Positions 54,480 through 62,581 of a stretch of DNA of 64,000 bases are shown piece after piece. The stretch lies in assembly GCF_022662475.1 (NCBI RefSeq), contig NZ_JAKNQQ010000001.1, positions 1 to 64,000 of the forward strand, written 5' to 3'. Made by a program: the position numbers and the translations under genes. Each line of letters begins with the position of its first letter. Positions within the stretch are counted from its first letter, which is position 1. The DNA comes from Sphingomonas sp. TREG-RG-20F-R18-01 (lineage in GTDB: Bacteria; Pseudomonadota; Alphaproteobacteria; Sphingomonadales; Sphingomonadaceae). The notes below the pieces were generated by a model. It made no database searches and was not told the origin of the DNA. It saw nothing but the letters and a program-made list of their open reading frames with translations.

Positions 54480-55517
54480 TCAGGGCCGCTGCAGCATCCG
54501 GATCAGGAACTGGCGGATCTTCCCGGTCCGCTCTGCACTCGTCGGCCCAAGGATGCCGCGTGCCGCCCCGGGCAGATGATCCGCCGCCTGCGCCGCATTG
54601 GGCGCAAAGACGAGGTGATCGTACCAGCTCCGCCACGCCGCCTTCTCCGCGACCGGCAAGTCGCGCACCGCCTCGATCGCATGGACCAGCGCAAGGAAGG
54701 CGGCGCTCGAGCGATGCTCCCACCAGTAATTGACCAGCACGTTGAGCCGGCCGAACGCGCGGACATGGTGCCACCAGATCGGGGGGATGACGATCGCATC
54801 CCCCGGTCCGAGCTCGGCCACCTCGGCATGCGTCAGCGCTTCCGCGAAGCGCGGGTAACGGTCGAGGTCGGGAGCGTCGGGATCGACCATGCTCGACGGT
54901 GGTCCGGCCATCGTATGATCGAGTGGCCCGACATACAGATTGGCGAGCTGCTCTGGCGGGAACAGCGTGAACCGCCGCCGCCCCGCGACGACGCACGCGA
55001 TGTTGATCGACGTGTCGTAATGCGTCGCGATCCGGGTGGCATTGCCGATCCACAACCGCGCCGGCGCATCGACCCCGAGCGCGAGCGGGTTCGCCGCCTC
55101 CCAGCCCGGCAGATGCTCAGGCGCGGTCGCGGCGTTGGCGTAGAGCGCGTGCGGACGTTCCGTTCCGCTCTCCGAGAAGCGCAACAGCTCGGCAACCAGC
55201 GCGCCGATCGGCACCGGCTGGCGGTGGAAGGTGAACCCGGTCAGCGTGTCATCGGCGTAGAAGAAGCGCCCCTCCGCCTCTGGCGGCGCGATCATGACGT
55301 CGAGCGGCTTGCCCCCCGGCGTCGCAAAACCCGCGAGATATTCCGCCATCGCGCGGTCGCCCCCGGCCGCGGCGGCGACGGCATCCCAGTGCGCGACTTG
55401 GCCGCGCAGCACGACGGGGCGATACGCCGTCACGACCTCCCGTGCGAAGGTCGCCGCGTCGACGGCGGCGCGTTCGGCGACACGGCGTTGGCTCGCGGGC
55501 GGGGGAAGATCCGACAT
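54480..55517 (-). CDS. Cupin_8 (JmjC-like) protein 2
   Basis: A 345-residue paralogue of the first cupin gene, on the opposite strand and convergent with it. The triad is present (ATHYDTSINIA with His and Asp, IPPIWWHHV with the distal His) and the VAGRRRFTLFPPEQ stretch is nearly identical. Start ATG 55517 (MSDLPPPASQRR) is used; no strong ribosome site is visible. The two copies probably arose by duplication and then diverged, with different neighbours (this one shares its promoter region with the deacetylase operon). Confidence 0.87.
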   Translation of the reverse strand: MSDLPPPASQRRVAERAAVDAATFAREVVTAYRPVVLRGQVAHWDAVAAAAGGDRAMAEYLAGFATPGGKPLDVMIAPPEAEGRFFYADDTLTGFTFHRQPVPIGALVAELLRFSESGTERPHALYANAATAPEHLPGWEAANPLALGVDAPARLWIGNATRIATHYDTSINIACVVAGRRRFTLFPPEQLANLYVGPLDHTMAGPPSSMVDPDAPDLDRYPRFAEALTHAEVAELGPGDAIVIPPIWWHHVRAFGRLNVLVNYWWEHRSSAAFLALVHAIEAVRDLPVAEKAAWRSWYDHLVFAPNAAQAADHLPGAARGILGPTSAERTGKIRQFLIRMLQRP

Positions 55518-55638
55518 TGATGACGACAGTAGCGGAGCAGATGGCGACGCGACAGCATGTCCTCGGCAAAAACGTACGCGCCTTAAAGGCCTTCTTATCA
55601 ACGACACAGCGGGTTGACACGATCCGCGGGGTACGGTG

Positions 55639-55652
55639 TGATACCGGTAACA
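55639..55652. promoter_or_regulatory. Candidate LacI operator and promoter of the deacetylase operon
   Basis: TGATACCGGTAACA is a 14-bp palindrome with one mismatch. It overlaps a weak -10 (TGTGAT, 55637) spaced 17 bases from a perfect -35 TTGACA (55614-55619), an ideal position for repression. It lies 62 bases upstream of the deacetylase start. Confidence 0.68.
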
Positions 55653-55713
55653 CGGCCAGCTCTAGGCGATCGCAACCGCGACCGGACCAGAGTCGTGGGG
55701 AGCAGGATGCGGT

Positions 55714-56676
55714 ATGCGCGGGTGGAAAGTCTTGGCCGCCGGAGTTGCGGCGGCGCTCGTCGCAGCAGGATCCGCCCTCGCAGCGCCGCCGTCCGAACGC
55801 TCCTCCACCCCCTCCCCCGCGGCAAAGACACGGTCGGCGCGCCCGCAGATCGCTTTGACCTTCGACGACTTGCCCGCGCACGGGCCGTTGCCGGTCGGAA
55901 GCGACCGGCTGGTCATCGCCCGGACGATCATCGCCGCGCTCGCCCAGCATCATGCGCCCGCGTTCGGCTTCATGAACGCGACCTTCGGCGCGGGCGACCC
56001 GAACGCCCCCAAGGTGCTGGCTGCATGGCGCTCGGCCGGGCTGCCGATCGGCAACCATACCGCAGGGCACGTCAATCTCGACACCGTCGGATCGAGCGCC
56101 TTCCTCGCCGATGCGCTCCGCAACGAACCCGCGATCGCCGCGGTCGCGGGTGACAGCGACTGGCACTGGTTCCGCTACCCCTTCCTTGCCGAGGGGCAGG
56201 ACGCGAGCGTGCGCGACGCCGTTCGCGCCGGGTTGCGCGCGCGCGGCTATCGGATCGCCGCGGTCACGATGAGCTTTGGCGACTATGCCTGGAACGACGC
56301 CTTCGCGCGCTGCACCGCACGGAAGGACATGACCGCAATCGCAGCGCTGGAGACGAGCTACCTCGCCGCCGCGCGCGCGCAGGCGCAGCGCTCGCGTGAT
56401 CTTGCGCGCGCTGCGCTCGGGCGGGACATTCCTTATGTCCTGCTGCTCCATCTCGGCGCGTTCGATGCGCGAATGCTGCCGCGACTGCTCGATCTGTACG
56501 AGCGGATGGGGTTCGGCTTCACCACCCTGCCCGAGGCGGAGGCCGATCCCTTTTACGCAGGATCGCGCGATCTGTCGCAGCGCGGCCCGACCGCGACGCT
56601 CGAAGCAGCGGCGAATGCCAAGGGGCTGCTCGTTCCCGCCAATGCGCCCCTTCCAACTGCCGGCGTATGTGCGTGA
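55714..56676 (+). CDS. Secreted polysaccharide deacetylase (NodB family)
   Basis: A 320-residue protein with a signal peptide (MRGWKVLAAGVAAALVAAGS, ALA cleavage). NodB motifs follow: TFDDLPAHG (general base Asp and metal Asp), GNHTAGHVN (metal His pair), RYPFLAEG and a final HLGAFD. It probably removes acetyl groups from xylan, chitin-like or peptidoglycan chains to make them accessible. It is the first gene of an operon with the GH5 and GH9 enzymes (37 bases to the next gene), behind a candidate LacI operator. Confidence 0.9.
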   Translation: MRGWKVLAAGVAAALVAAGSALAAPPSERSSTPSPAAKTRSARPQIALTFDDLPAHGPLPVGSDRLVIARTIIAALAQHHAPAFGFMNATFGAGDPNAPKVLAAWRSAGLPIGNHTAGHVNLDTVGSSAFLADALRNEPAIAAVAGDSDWHWFRYPFLAEGQDASVRDAVRAGLRARGYRIAAVTMSFGDYAWNDAFARCTARKDMTAIAALETSYLAAARAQAQRSRDLARAALGRDIPYVLLLHLGAFDARMLPRLLDLYERMGFGFTTLPEAEADPFYAGSRDLSQRGPTATLEAAANAKGLLVPANAPLPTAGVCA

Positions 56677-56713
56677 CACCGTTTCGAAGCCTTGCCGGTC
56701 GGGGAGCGACGCG

Positions 56714-57727
56714 ATGATGACGATTTGCCAGAAGCTGAAGCTCGCGCTGGCGTGTTGCGCCGCACTGCTGCCGGTCGCGGCGAGCGCCGCCCGGGCCGGC
56801 GAGGCCTTCGCCACCGCCGCGCACCTGCACCGCGGCGTCAACGTGCTCGGCTACGATCCGCTGTGGAAGGACCCGGCGCGCGCACGGTTCCAGCCGCGCC
56901 ATTTCGCAATCATCCGCAAGGGCGGGTTCGACTTCATCCGCCTCGTGCTCCAGGCGTTCGACCATATGGACGCCACCAACCGGCTTAACCCAGACTGGCT
57001 CGCCACGCTCGATCGCGTGGTCAAGCAGGCAAGCGACGCCGGCCTGTCGGTGATCATCGACGAACATGATTTCAACGCCTGCTCGGACGATCCCGACGCC
57101 TGTGCCCCGAAGCTGAAGGCATTCTGGCAACAGATCGGCGAGCGTTATCGCACCTCCCCGAAGTCCGTGCTGTTCGAACTGTTGAACGAGCCGCACGGCA
57201 AGCTCGACGCGGATCGCTGGAACGCGTTGCTCGCGCAGATCCTCCCCGTGGTCCGCGCGAGCAACCCGCAGCGTACGCTCGTGATCGGGCCGACCAACTG
57301 GAACAGCTTGAGCAAGCTGGACACGCTGAAGTTGCCGTCGAGCGACCACAACATTCTGGTCACCTTCCATTATTACGAGCCGTTCCGCTTCACCCATCAG
57401 GGTGCGCCGTGGACCGACAATCGCGATCTCCACGACATCCCGCTGACGACGGCCGACGAAAAGCGCATCGGCGCGGACCTCGCCACGGTCGCCGCCTGGA
57501 GCAAGGCCAACAAACGCCCGGTGCTGCTCGGGGAGTTCGGCGCGTTCGACAAGAGCGGTACGCCGATCGCGGACCGCGCACGCTACACCGCCACCGTCCG
57601 CCGCAATGCCGAGGCGCACGGCTTCCCCTGGGCCTATTGGCAGTTCGACGGCGATTTCATCGTCTACGACATAACTCACGACACATGGGTCGAGCCGATC
57701 CGCCAGGCGCTGGTGGGAAAACCATGA
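56714..57727 (+). CDS. GH5 endoglucanase/cellulase
   Basis: A 337-residue secreted glycoside hydrolase family 5 enzyme. A signal peptide (MMTICQKLKLALACCAALLP, ASA/ARA cleavage) is followed by the TIM barrel: HRGVNVLGYD, IIDEHDFNAC, acid/base Glu159 in LFELLNEPHG and nucleophile Glu274 in VLLGEFGAF. It hydrolyses internal beta-1,4 linkages of cellulose, xyloglucan or mixed-linkage glucans. ATG 56714 and 56717 are both possible; GGGGAGCG is upstream. Its stop overlaps the GH9 start (ATGA). Confidence 0.92.
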   Translation: MMTICQKLKLALACCAALLPVAASAARAGEAFATAAHLHRGVNVLGYDPLWKDPARARFQPRHFAIIRKGGFDFIRLVLQAFDHMDATNRLNPDWLATLDRVVKQASDAGLSVIIDEHDFNACSDDPDACAPKLKAFWQQIGERYRTSPKSVLFELLNEPHGKLDADRWNALLAQILPVVRASNPQRTLVIGPTNWNSLSKLDTLKLPSSDHNILVTFHYYEPFRFTHQGAPWTDNRDLHDIPLTTADEKRIGADLATVAAWSKANKRPVLLGEFGAFDKSGTPIADRARYTATVRRNAEAHGFPWAYWQFDGDFIVYDITHDTWVEPIRQALVGKP

Positions 57728-59526
57728 GCGTGCGGCGACTCGTTCCGGTCGCGCTGCTGCTCGCGGCGGCGGGGGTGCCGACCCCGCCCGCCGCGATCCG
57801 TATCGATCAGGCAGGCTATGAAACGCGCGGTCCCAAGACCGCGGTCTTGCTGTCCGGCGCGGCGACCCCGCTCGACTGGACCTTGAGCGATTCGCGAGGA
57901 CGGACGGTCGCGTCCGGGTCCACCGTCCCGTTCGGTCCCGACGCGGCGTCCGGGCAAGCCGTTCACCGGATCGTATTCGGCGATTTCCATACCCCCGGCG
58001 CTGGCTATGTCCTGCATGTCGGAACGGCCGCGAGCCACCCCTTTGCAATCGCGAACCGCCCGTTCGCGCCCGTCGCAACTGCGGCGATGGCGTTCTTCTA
58101 CCAACAGCGCAGCGGCGTGCCGATCCTGCCCGCGCTGGTCGAGCGGCGCGACCTCGCGCGCGCGGCGGGCCATGCGCCCGATCGCGCCACCTGTTTTGCG
58201 GGGCGTGACCAGAAGGGCGTTCAATGGCCCGGTTGCGGGTATAGCCTCGATGCGACGGGCGGCTGGTATGACGCGGGCGACCAAGGCAAATATGTCGTCA
58301 ACGGCGGAGTCTCGACCTGGACCCTGCTCGATCTGCACGAGCGCCTCGGCGCGTTCGGCGATGCGGCGGCCTTCGCCGACGGGCGGCTCGCGCTTCCGGA
58401 ACGCGCCAATGGACGCGACGACCTGCTCGACGAAGCGCAGGTCGAGGTCAAATTCCTGCTCGCGATGCAAATCCCCGATGGCATGTCGCTGGCGGTCGCG
58501 CGGCGGGATGGCAAGGCCGGATTCGAAACGATCGACGCCGGAGGGCTCGTCCATACGAAGATCGCGGACGAACATTGGACGTCCTTGCCGACCGCGCCGG
58601 CCGATGATCGCGAGCGGCGGTTCCTTTACCCGCCGTCGACCGCCGCGACCCTCAACATGGTCGGCGTGGCGGCACAGGCGGCGCGGATCTGGCGGACGAG
58701 CGACCCGGTATTTGCCGCGCGGTGCCTTGTCGCCGCACGACGTGGCTGGGCGGCCGCCGAGCGCTACCCCGACCTGCGTGCCAGTGCGGATTTCACCGGC
58801 AGCGGCGGCTATGGCGACAAGGACGTCCGCGACGAATTCACCTTTGCGGCGTCGCAATTGTACGCGTCGACCGGCGAAGCCCCGTTCCTCGCGCGGTTAC
58901 GCAGCGACGGCGTGTTTGCGGACCCGGGCGACCGGATCGACTGGGGCTATCTGCGGCTTGCGGGCGCGCTGACCCTGGCGACGGTGCCCAGCGCGCTTCC
59001 GACCGACCTGCGCGCATCGCTTCGCGCGGGCATCACACGGCTGGCGGACGGCTTTGTCGCGGATACACGTCGCAGTGGCTATGGCCTTCCCTACGCCGGA
59101 ACGCGCTATCCGTGGGGGTCGAACGCAATGATCCTCAACCGCGCGATCGTGCTCGGCGTGGCTTGGCAGATTCATCCGATGCCCGCCTATCGCGAAGCGG
59201 CGGTCGCCAGCGTGGACTATGTGCTGGGGCGCAACGCGCTCGACCAATCCTATGTCACCGGCTTCGGGGCGCGCAGCATGCATCACCCGCACCATCGCTT
59301 CTGGGCGGCGATGGCGAACCCGCGCTATCCCGCGCCACCGTCGGGCGTGCTATCGGGCGGGCCCAATTCGGACGAAGCGCGACGTCCGGGGCCGATGCAC
59401 GGGTGCGCGCCCCAGGCGTGCTGGATCGATGACTACCGGGTCTTCACTGTGAACGAGGTCGCGATCAACTGGAACGCCCCGCTGGTATGGACGGCCGCCT
59501 TTCTCGACGCGAGCCGTGCGCGGTAG
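57724..59526 (+). CDS. GH9 cellulase with N-terminal CelD-type Ig-like domain
   Basis: A 600-residue enzyme. A signal peptide precedes a CelD_N immunoglobulin-like domain (~25-110, IRIDQAGYETRGPKTAVLLS) and the GH9 (alpha/alpha)6 catalytic domain. The catalytic Asp pair lies in GGWYDAGDQGKY and the acid Glu in FTVNEVAINWN; SMHHPHHR and DDYRVF are the classical conserved GH9 stretches. The DAGD and NE motifs are intact. It probably releases cellobiose or larger beta-glucan oligosaccharides. ATGA overlap with GH5 couples the two. It is the last gene of the operon. Confidence 0.92.
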   Translation: MSVRRLVPVALLLAAAGVPTPPAAIRIDQAGYETRGPKTAVLLSGAATPLDWTLSDSRGRTVASGSTVPFGPDAASGQAVHRIVFGDFHTPGAGYVLHVGTAASHPFAIANRPFAPVATAAMAFFYQQRSGVPILPALVERRDLARAAGHAPDRATCFAGRDQKGVQWPGCGYSLDATGGWYDAGDQGKYVVNGGVSTWTLLDLHERLGAFGDAAAFADGRLALPERANGRDDLLDEAQVEVKFLLAMQIPDGMSLAVARRDGKAGFETIDAGGLVHTKIADEHWTSLPTAPADDRERRFLYPPSTAATLNMVGVAAQAARIWRTSDPVFAARCLVAARRGWAAAERYPDLRASADFTGSGGYGDKDVRDEFTFAASQLYASTGEAPFLARLRSDGVFADPGDRIDWGYLRLAGALTLATVPSALPTDLRASLRAGITRLADGFVADTRRSGYGLPYAGTRYPWGSNAMILNRAIVLGVAWQIHPMPAYREAAVASVDYVLGRNALDQSYVTGFGARSMHHPHHRFWAAMANPRYPAPPSGVLSGGPNSDEARRPGPMHGCAPQACWIDDYRVFTVNEVAINWNAPLVWTAAFLDASRAR

Positions 59527-60020
59527 GCAGTGCTCGTACCGCGCCCCCCGGGGCGGCGTTGCCGCCTGCTTCTACTTCGAGGCGAAAGGTCGCCCTGTCC
59601 ATAAGGCGACGGGCGGATCCAGGAGGACGGTTAAACTTTTGCGTGCGGCCAAGACCGTCAAGAACAACTGGTCCTGCTCCAGAAAGGTGCTCGCGGTTTT
59701 CCAGCGGACCTTCGTGCATCGTGCTGCCAGAATGAACGGCATGGAAGCTGGTAAGCTCATCCGAGCCATGGATCCTGCGACCGCGAAAGTACGCGCCGCC
59801 GGATACGTCTAGGCGCCCTCCGAAGGCGAAACCCACGCTTTCAATTTGCTTCACGCCACTTGTTCTGGCGATCAACCCTGGCGCGTCCCCAAGATGGCAG
59901 CGGGCGGGTCAACGCTACCGGCGGTTTGTCCAAAGCGCTGAACTTTCCATGGCTTAACGCCGGTATTAACCATTTGGAGAGGACCAGCTGCGAAAACGGG
60001 CGCGTCGAGTAGGGGGTAGC
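59527..60020. other. Intergenic interval, no gene seen
   Basis: About 495 bp between the GH9 stop and the YfiR-like gene. A rightward frame at ~59551-59812 is Arg-rich, lacks a ribosome site and resembles nothing. The end of the interval should contain the promoter for the YfiR operon; a CGCCCC-CC-GGGGCG hairpin near 59541 may terminate the GH operon. Confidence 0.4.
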
Positions 60021-60539
60021 GTGCACAAGTCCTGGTTTTCAACGGGCGCCGTCGTAGCGCTTGGTTTCGCAGCGCCGCTGAGCGCCGAACTCAACGTGCC
60101 GATCGCGGCGCGCGTCGTCTCCTTCCTCCAGCCGCCGCCAAGCGGGACGATCGCCGCCGCGATCCTCTTCGATCCCGGCAATGCGGCGTCGGAAGCGGAA
60201 GCGAGCGCGATCGAACGCTCGATCGGGTCGGGCCTCGCGGCGGGGCGCAGCGCGATCCACGCGCGTCGGCTGCCGATCGGCGCGATGGGTTCGCTCAACG
60301 GCTATAATATCGCGTTCGTCACCACCGGTCTGCGCGCCGAACAAGGCGGCATCGCCGCGGCGGCCGCCAAATCTTCGGTTCTGACGATCTCCTCCGATCC
60401 GTCCTGCGTCCAGGCGAGCCGGTGCGTGGTCGGGATCACCTCGACGCCCAAGACCCAGATCACCGTCAACCGCGCCGCCGCGCGCGCCGCCAATATCCGC
60501 TTCGGATCAGCGTTCCTGATGCTGGTCAAGGAAATCTGA
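60021..60539 (+). CDS. YfiR/HmsC-like periplasmic protein (DUF4154)
   Basis: A 172-residue protein with a signal peptide (MHKSWFSTGAVVALGFAAPL, SAE cleavage). It ends with the YfiR-family C-terminus CVQASRCVVGITSTPK then AANIRFGSAFLMLVKEI, with a Cys pair likely to form a disulfide. In Pseudomonas, YfiR binds the membrane diguanylate cyclase YfiN from the periplasm and represses it. Here the start is GTG 60021 with AGGGGG four bases upstream, and a TonB receptor and an MCP follow in tight succession, suggesting it modulates one of these instead. Confidence 0.82.
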   Translation: MHKSWFSTGAVVALGFAAPLSAELNVPIAARVVSFLQPPPSGTIAAAILFDPGNAASEAEASAIERSIGSGLAAGRSAIHARRLPIGAMGSLNGYNIAFVTTGLRAEQGGIAAAAAKSSVLTISSDPSCVQASRCVVGITSTPKTQITVNRAAARAANIRFGSAFLMLVKEI

Positions 60540-60541
60540 CA

Positions 60542-62581
60542 ATGGTTGCTCCCTTGCGTATCCAAAGCCTGCGCACGATCCTCACGATCGGCGCCGCGCT
60601 GAGCCCGGCTGCGGCTTTCGCCCAGGCGGTCGATTATCAGGCGCTGCAGGCGACCGTCGGCGAGCCGGTCACGACCAGCGTCACCGGCACGCCGCAGCGC
60701 GCGTCGGAACTGCCCGCCTCCGCTACGATCCTCACGCGCGACGACATCGCGCGCTCGCCGGCACGCGATGTTCCCGGCCTGCTCAAGTCGTTGGCAGGCG
60801 TCGACGTCAATCGCTGGACCGCCGGGCAGACCGATGTCGCGGTGCGCGGCGGCGTGCAAACCTACAATGCGCGGCTGCTCGTGCTCGTCGATGGCCGGCA
60901 GGCCTATCTCGACCATTACGGCATGACCGACTGGAACCTGCTGAGCGTGCAGCTCGAGGAGATCCAGCAGATCGAGCTGGTCCGCGGTCCGGCGAACGCC
61001 TTGTTCGGCTTCAACGCCGCGAGCGGGGTCGTCAACATCATCACCCGGCGGGGCGCATCGGCACCCTCGGCAACCGCGACGGCGGAGGTCGGGACCCATG
61101 GCGCCAGCAAGCTCGCGGCGTCGGTGCTGCTTCCGGTCACGCCGACGATCGGGATCAAACTCGCCGCCGGTCGCACGCGCGAGGACGAGCGGGCGATCCC
61201 GGCGACATTGCTGCGACCCGACATGGTCTACGATGTCGCGAGCGATCAGGTGTCGGGCGATGTCGACGGGACGTTCGGCGCGCTGCAGGTTGCGCTCGGC
61301 GCGGGGCATTCGACCAATCGCCAGGTGGAATATCTGCCAAGCCAGCTGCTGTCGAACCAGAACTATTCGAGCGATACGCTGCACGGGTCCGTTACCCGCG
61401 ACACGCCCTGGGGCGGGTTGACGGTCAATGGCTACGTGAACTGGCTCGACGCACAATACGGCGTCGGTGCAGGCGCGAACGCCACCGACCCGATCGACTA
61501 TCGGAACCGCATCGTCGTCGCGCAGGCGTCGACGCTCGTTCGGCTCGATACCGTCGATACGCTGCGGCTCGGCACCGAGTACCGCAACAATCAGCTCGAG
61601 TCCGATTATCAGTTCGCGCGGCGGATCGCCTATGATGTCGCGTCGGCCAACGCGATGCTCGACCTGCGGCCGCAGGAGCGCGTCTCGTTCACCGTCGCCG
61701 GTCGCCTGGACCGGCTCTGGCTTCACCAATCCGGCATGATCGTGCAGCCCGCCTATGACGACCCCGCGGCGTTCGACCGCGCCTTCACGCGGTTCAGCTT
61801 CAATGCCGCCCTGCTGATTCGTACCGGCGGCGACGGCATGCTCCGGATCAACGGTGGCCGGGGCTATCAGCTGCCGTCGCTCGTCAATTTCGGGATCCGC
61901 CTCCCGATCGTCACGCCGGCGCCAGTTCCGATCTTCGTCGCCGGCTCGCCGCAGATCGACCCCGTCACGGTGTGGAGCGGCGAAGTCGGCTACACGCACC
62001 CGCTGCGCGCGATCAAACTGGAAGCGACCGCGTTCGCCACCTGGACGAAAGGCGCGATCGCGTCGCCTGGCGACGGCTTGCAGACCGAGACCTTCCTGTC
62101 GCCGCTCCCGTCGCTGGTGGCCCGCTTCCGCGCCGTCGGCGACTTTACCACCTACGGGGTCGAACTCGCCGCCTCGGGTTCGCTCGCAAAGCTGACGTGG
62201 CGCGCCAATTATACCTGGACGCACACGGACGATCGTTTGCCGCCGCCAGTCGCGCCGATCCCGTACGCGCTTGCCCCGCAGTCAACCACGCCGGTGCACA
62301 AGGCCAATGTGGTGCTGGGGTACGATATCGGCCCGGTGACGCTCAGCGGCGCCGCGCGCTACACGTCCGCCACCCGGCAGCTCGCTTTTTCACCGACGCC
62401 GCAACTGCTGCTGTATCGGGTCGATCACGCGGTCGCGCTCGATGCGCGCGCGGGATACCGCGTGACGCGCGCGATCGAGCTCTTCGCAGCGGGTGAGAAT
62501 CTGGCGCTCGCGCGCGGGGCCGCGGTATCGCCAATTCCTGCGGACCGCCGCGTCCGTGCGGGGGCACGCCTTGCCCTTTGA
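60542..62581 (+). CDS. TonB-dependent receptor, smaller vitamin/siderophore-like type
   Basis: A 679-residue outer-membrane receptor. A signal peptide (AAFAQ cleavage) is followed by a plug ([60 protein letters not shown]) and a 22-strand barrel. The plug sequence is of the general FepA/BtuB-like type, shorter than the carbohydrate receptor upstream in the window. It begins at ATG 60542, two bases after the YfiR-like stop, and runs into the MCP start. Together with YfiR and MCP it may form a ligand-sensing module. Confidence 0.9.
   Translation: MVAPLRIQSLRTILTIGAALSPAAAFAQAVDYQALQATVGEPVTTSVTGTPQRASELPASATILTRDDIARSPARDVPGLLKSLAGVDVNRWTAGQTDVAVRGGVQTYNARLLVLVDGRQAYLDHYGMTDWNLLSVQLEEIQQIELVRGPANALFGFNAASGVVNIITRRGASAPSATATAEVGTHGASKLAASVLLPVTPTIGIKLAAGRTREDERAIPATLLRPDMVYDVASDQVSGDVDGTFGALQVALGAGHSTNRQVEYLPSQLLSNQNYSSDTLHGSVTRDTPWGGLTVNGYVNWLDAQYGVGAGANATDPIDYRNRIVVAQASTLVRLDTVDTLRLGTEYRNNQLESDYQFARRIAYDVASANAMLDLRPQERVSFTVAGRLDRLWLHQSGMIVQPAYDDPAAFDRAFTRFSFNAALLIRTGGDGMLRINGGRGYQLPSLVNFGIRLPIVTPAPVPIFVAGSPQIDPVTVWSGEVGYTHPLRAIKLEATAFATWTKGAIASPGDGLQTETFLSPLPSLVARFRAVGDFTTYGVELAASGSLAKLTWRANYTWTHTDDRLPPPVAPIPYALAPQSTTPVHKANVVLGYDIGPVTLSGAARYTSATRQLAFSPTPQLLLYRVDHAVALDARAGYRVTRAIELFAAGENLALARGAAVSPIPADRRVRAGARLAL

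Noticed and set aside
59551..59812. Short rightward ORF after the GH9 gene
   Set aside because: Arg-rich, no ribosome site, overlaps the GH9 end in another register.
60302..62224. 640-residue leftward frame
   Set aside because: Antisense of the YfiR-like and TonB receptor genes.
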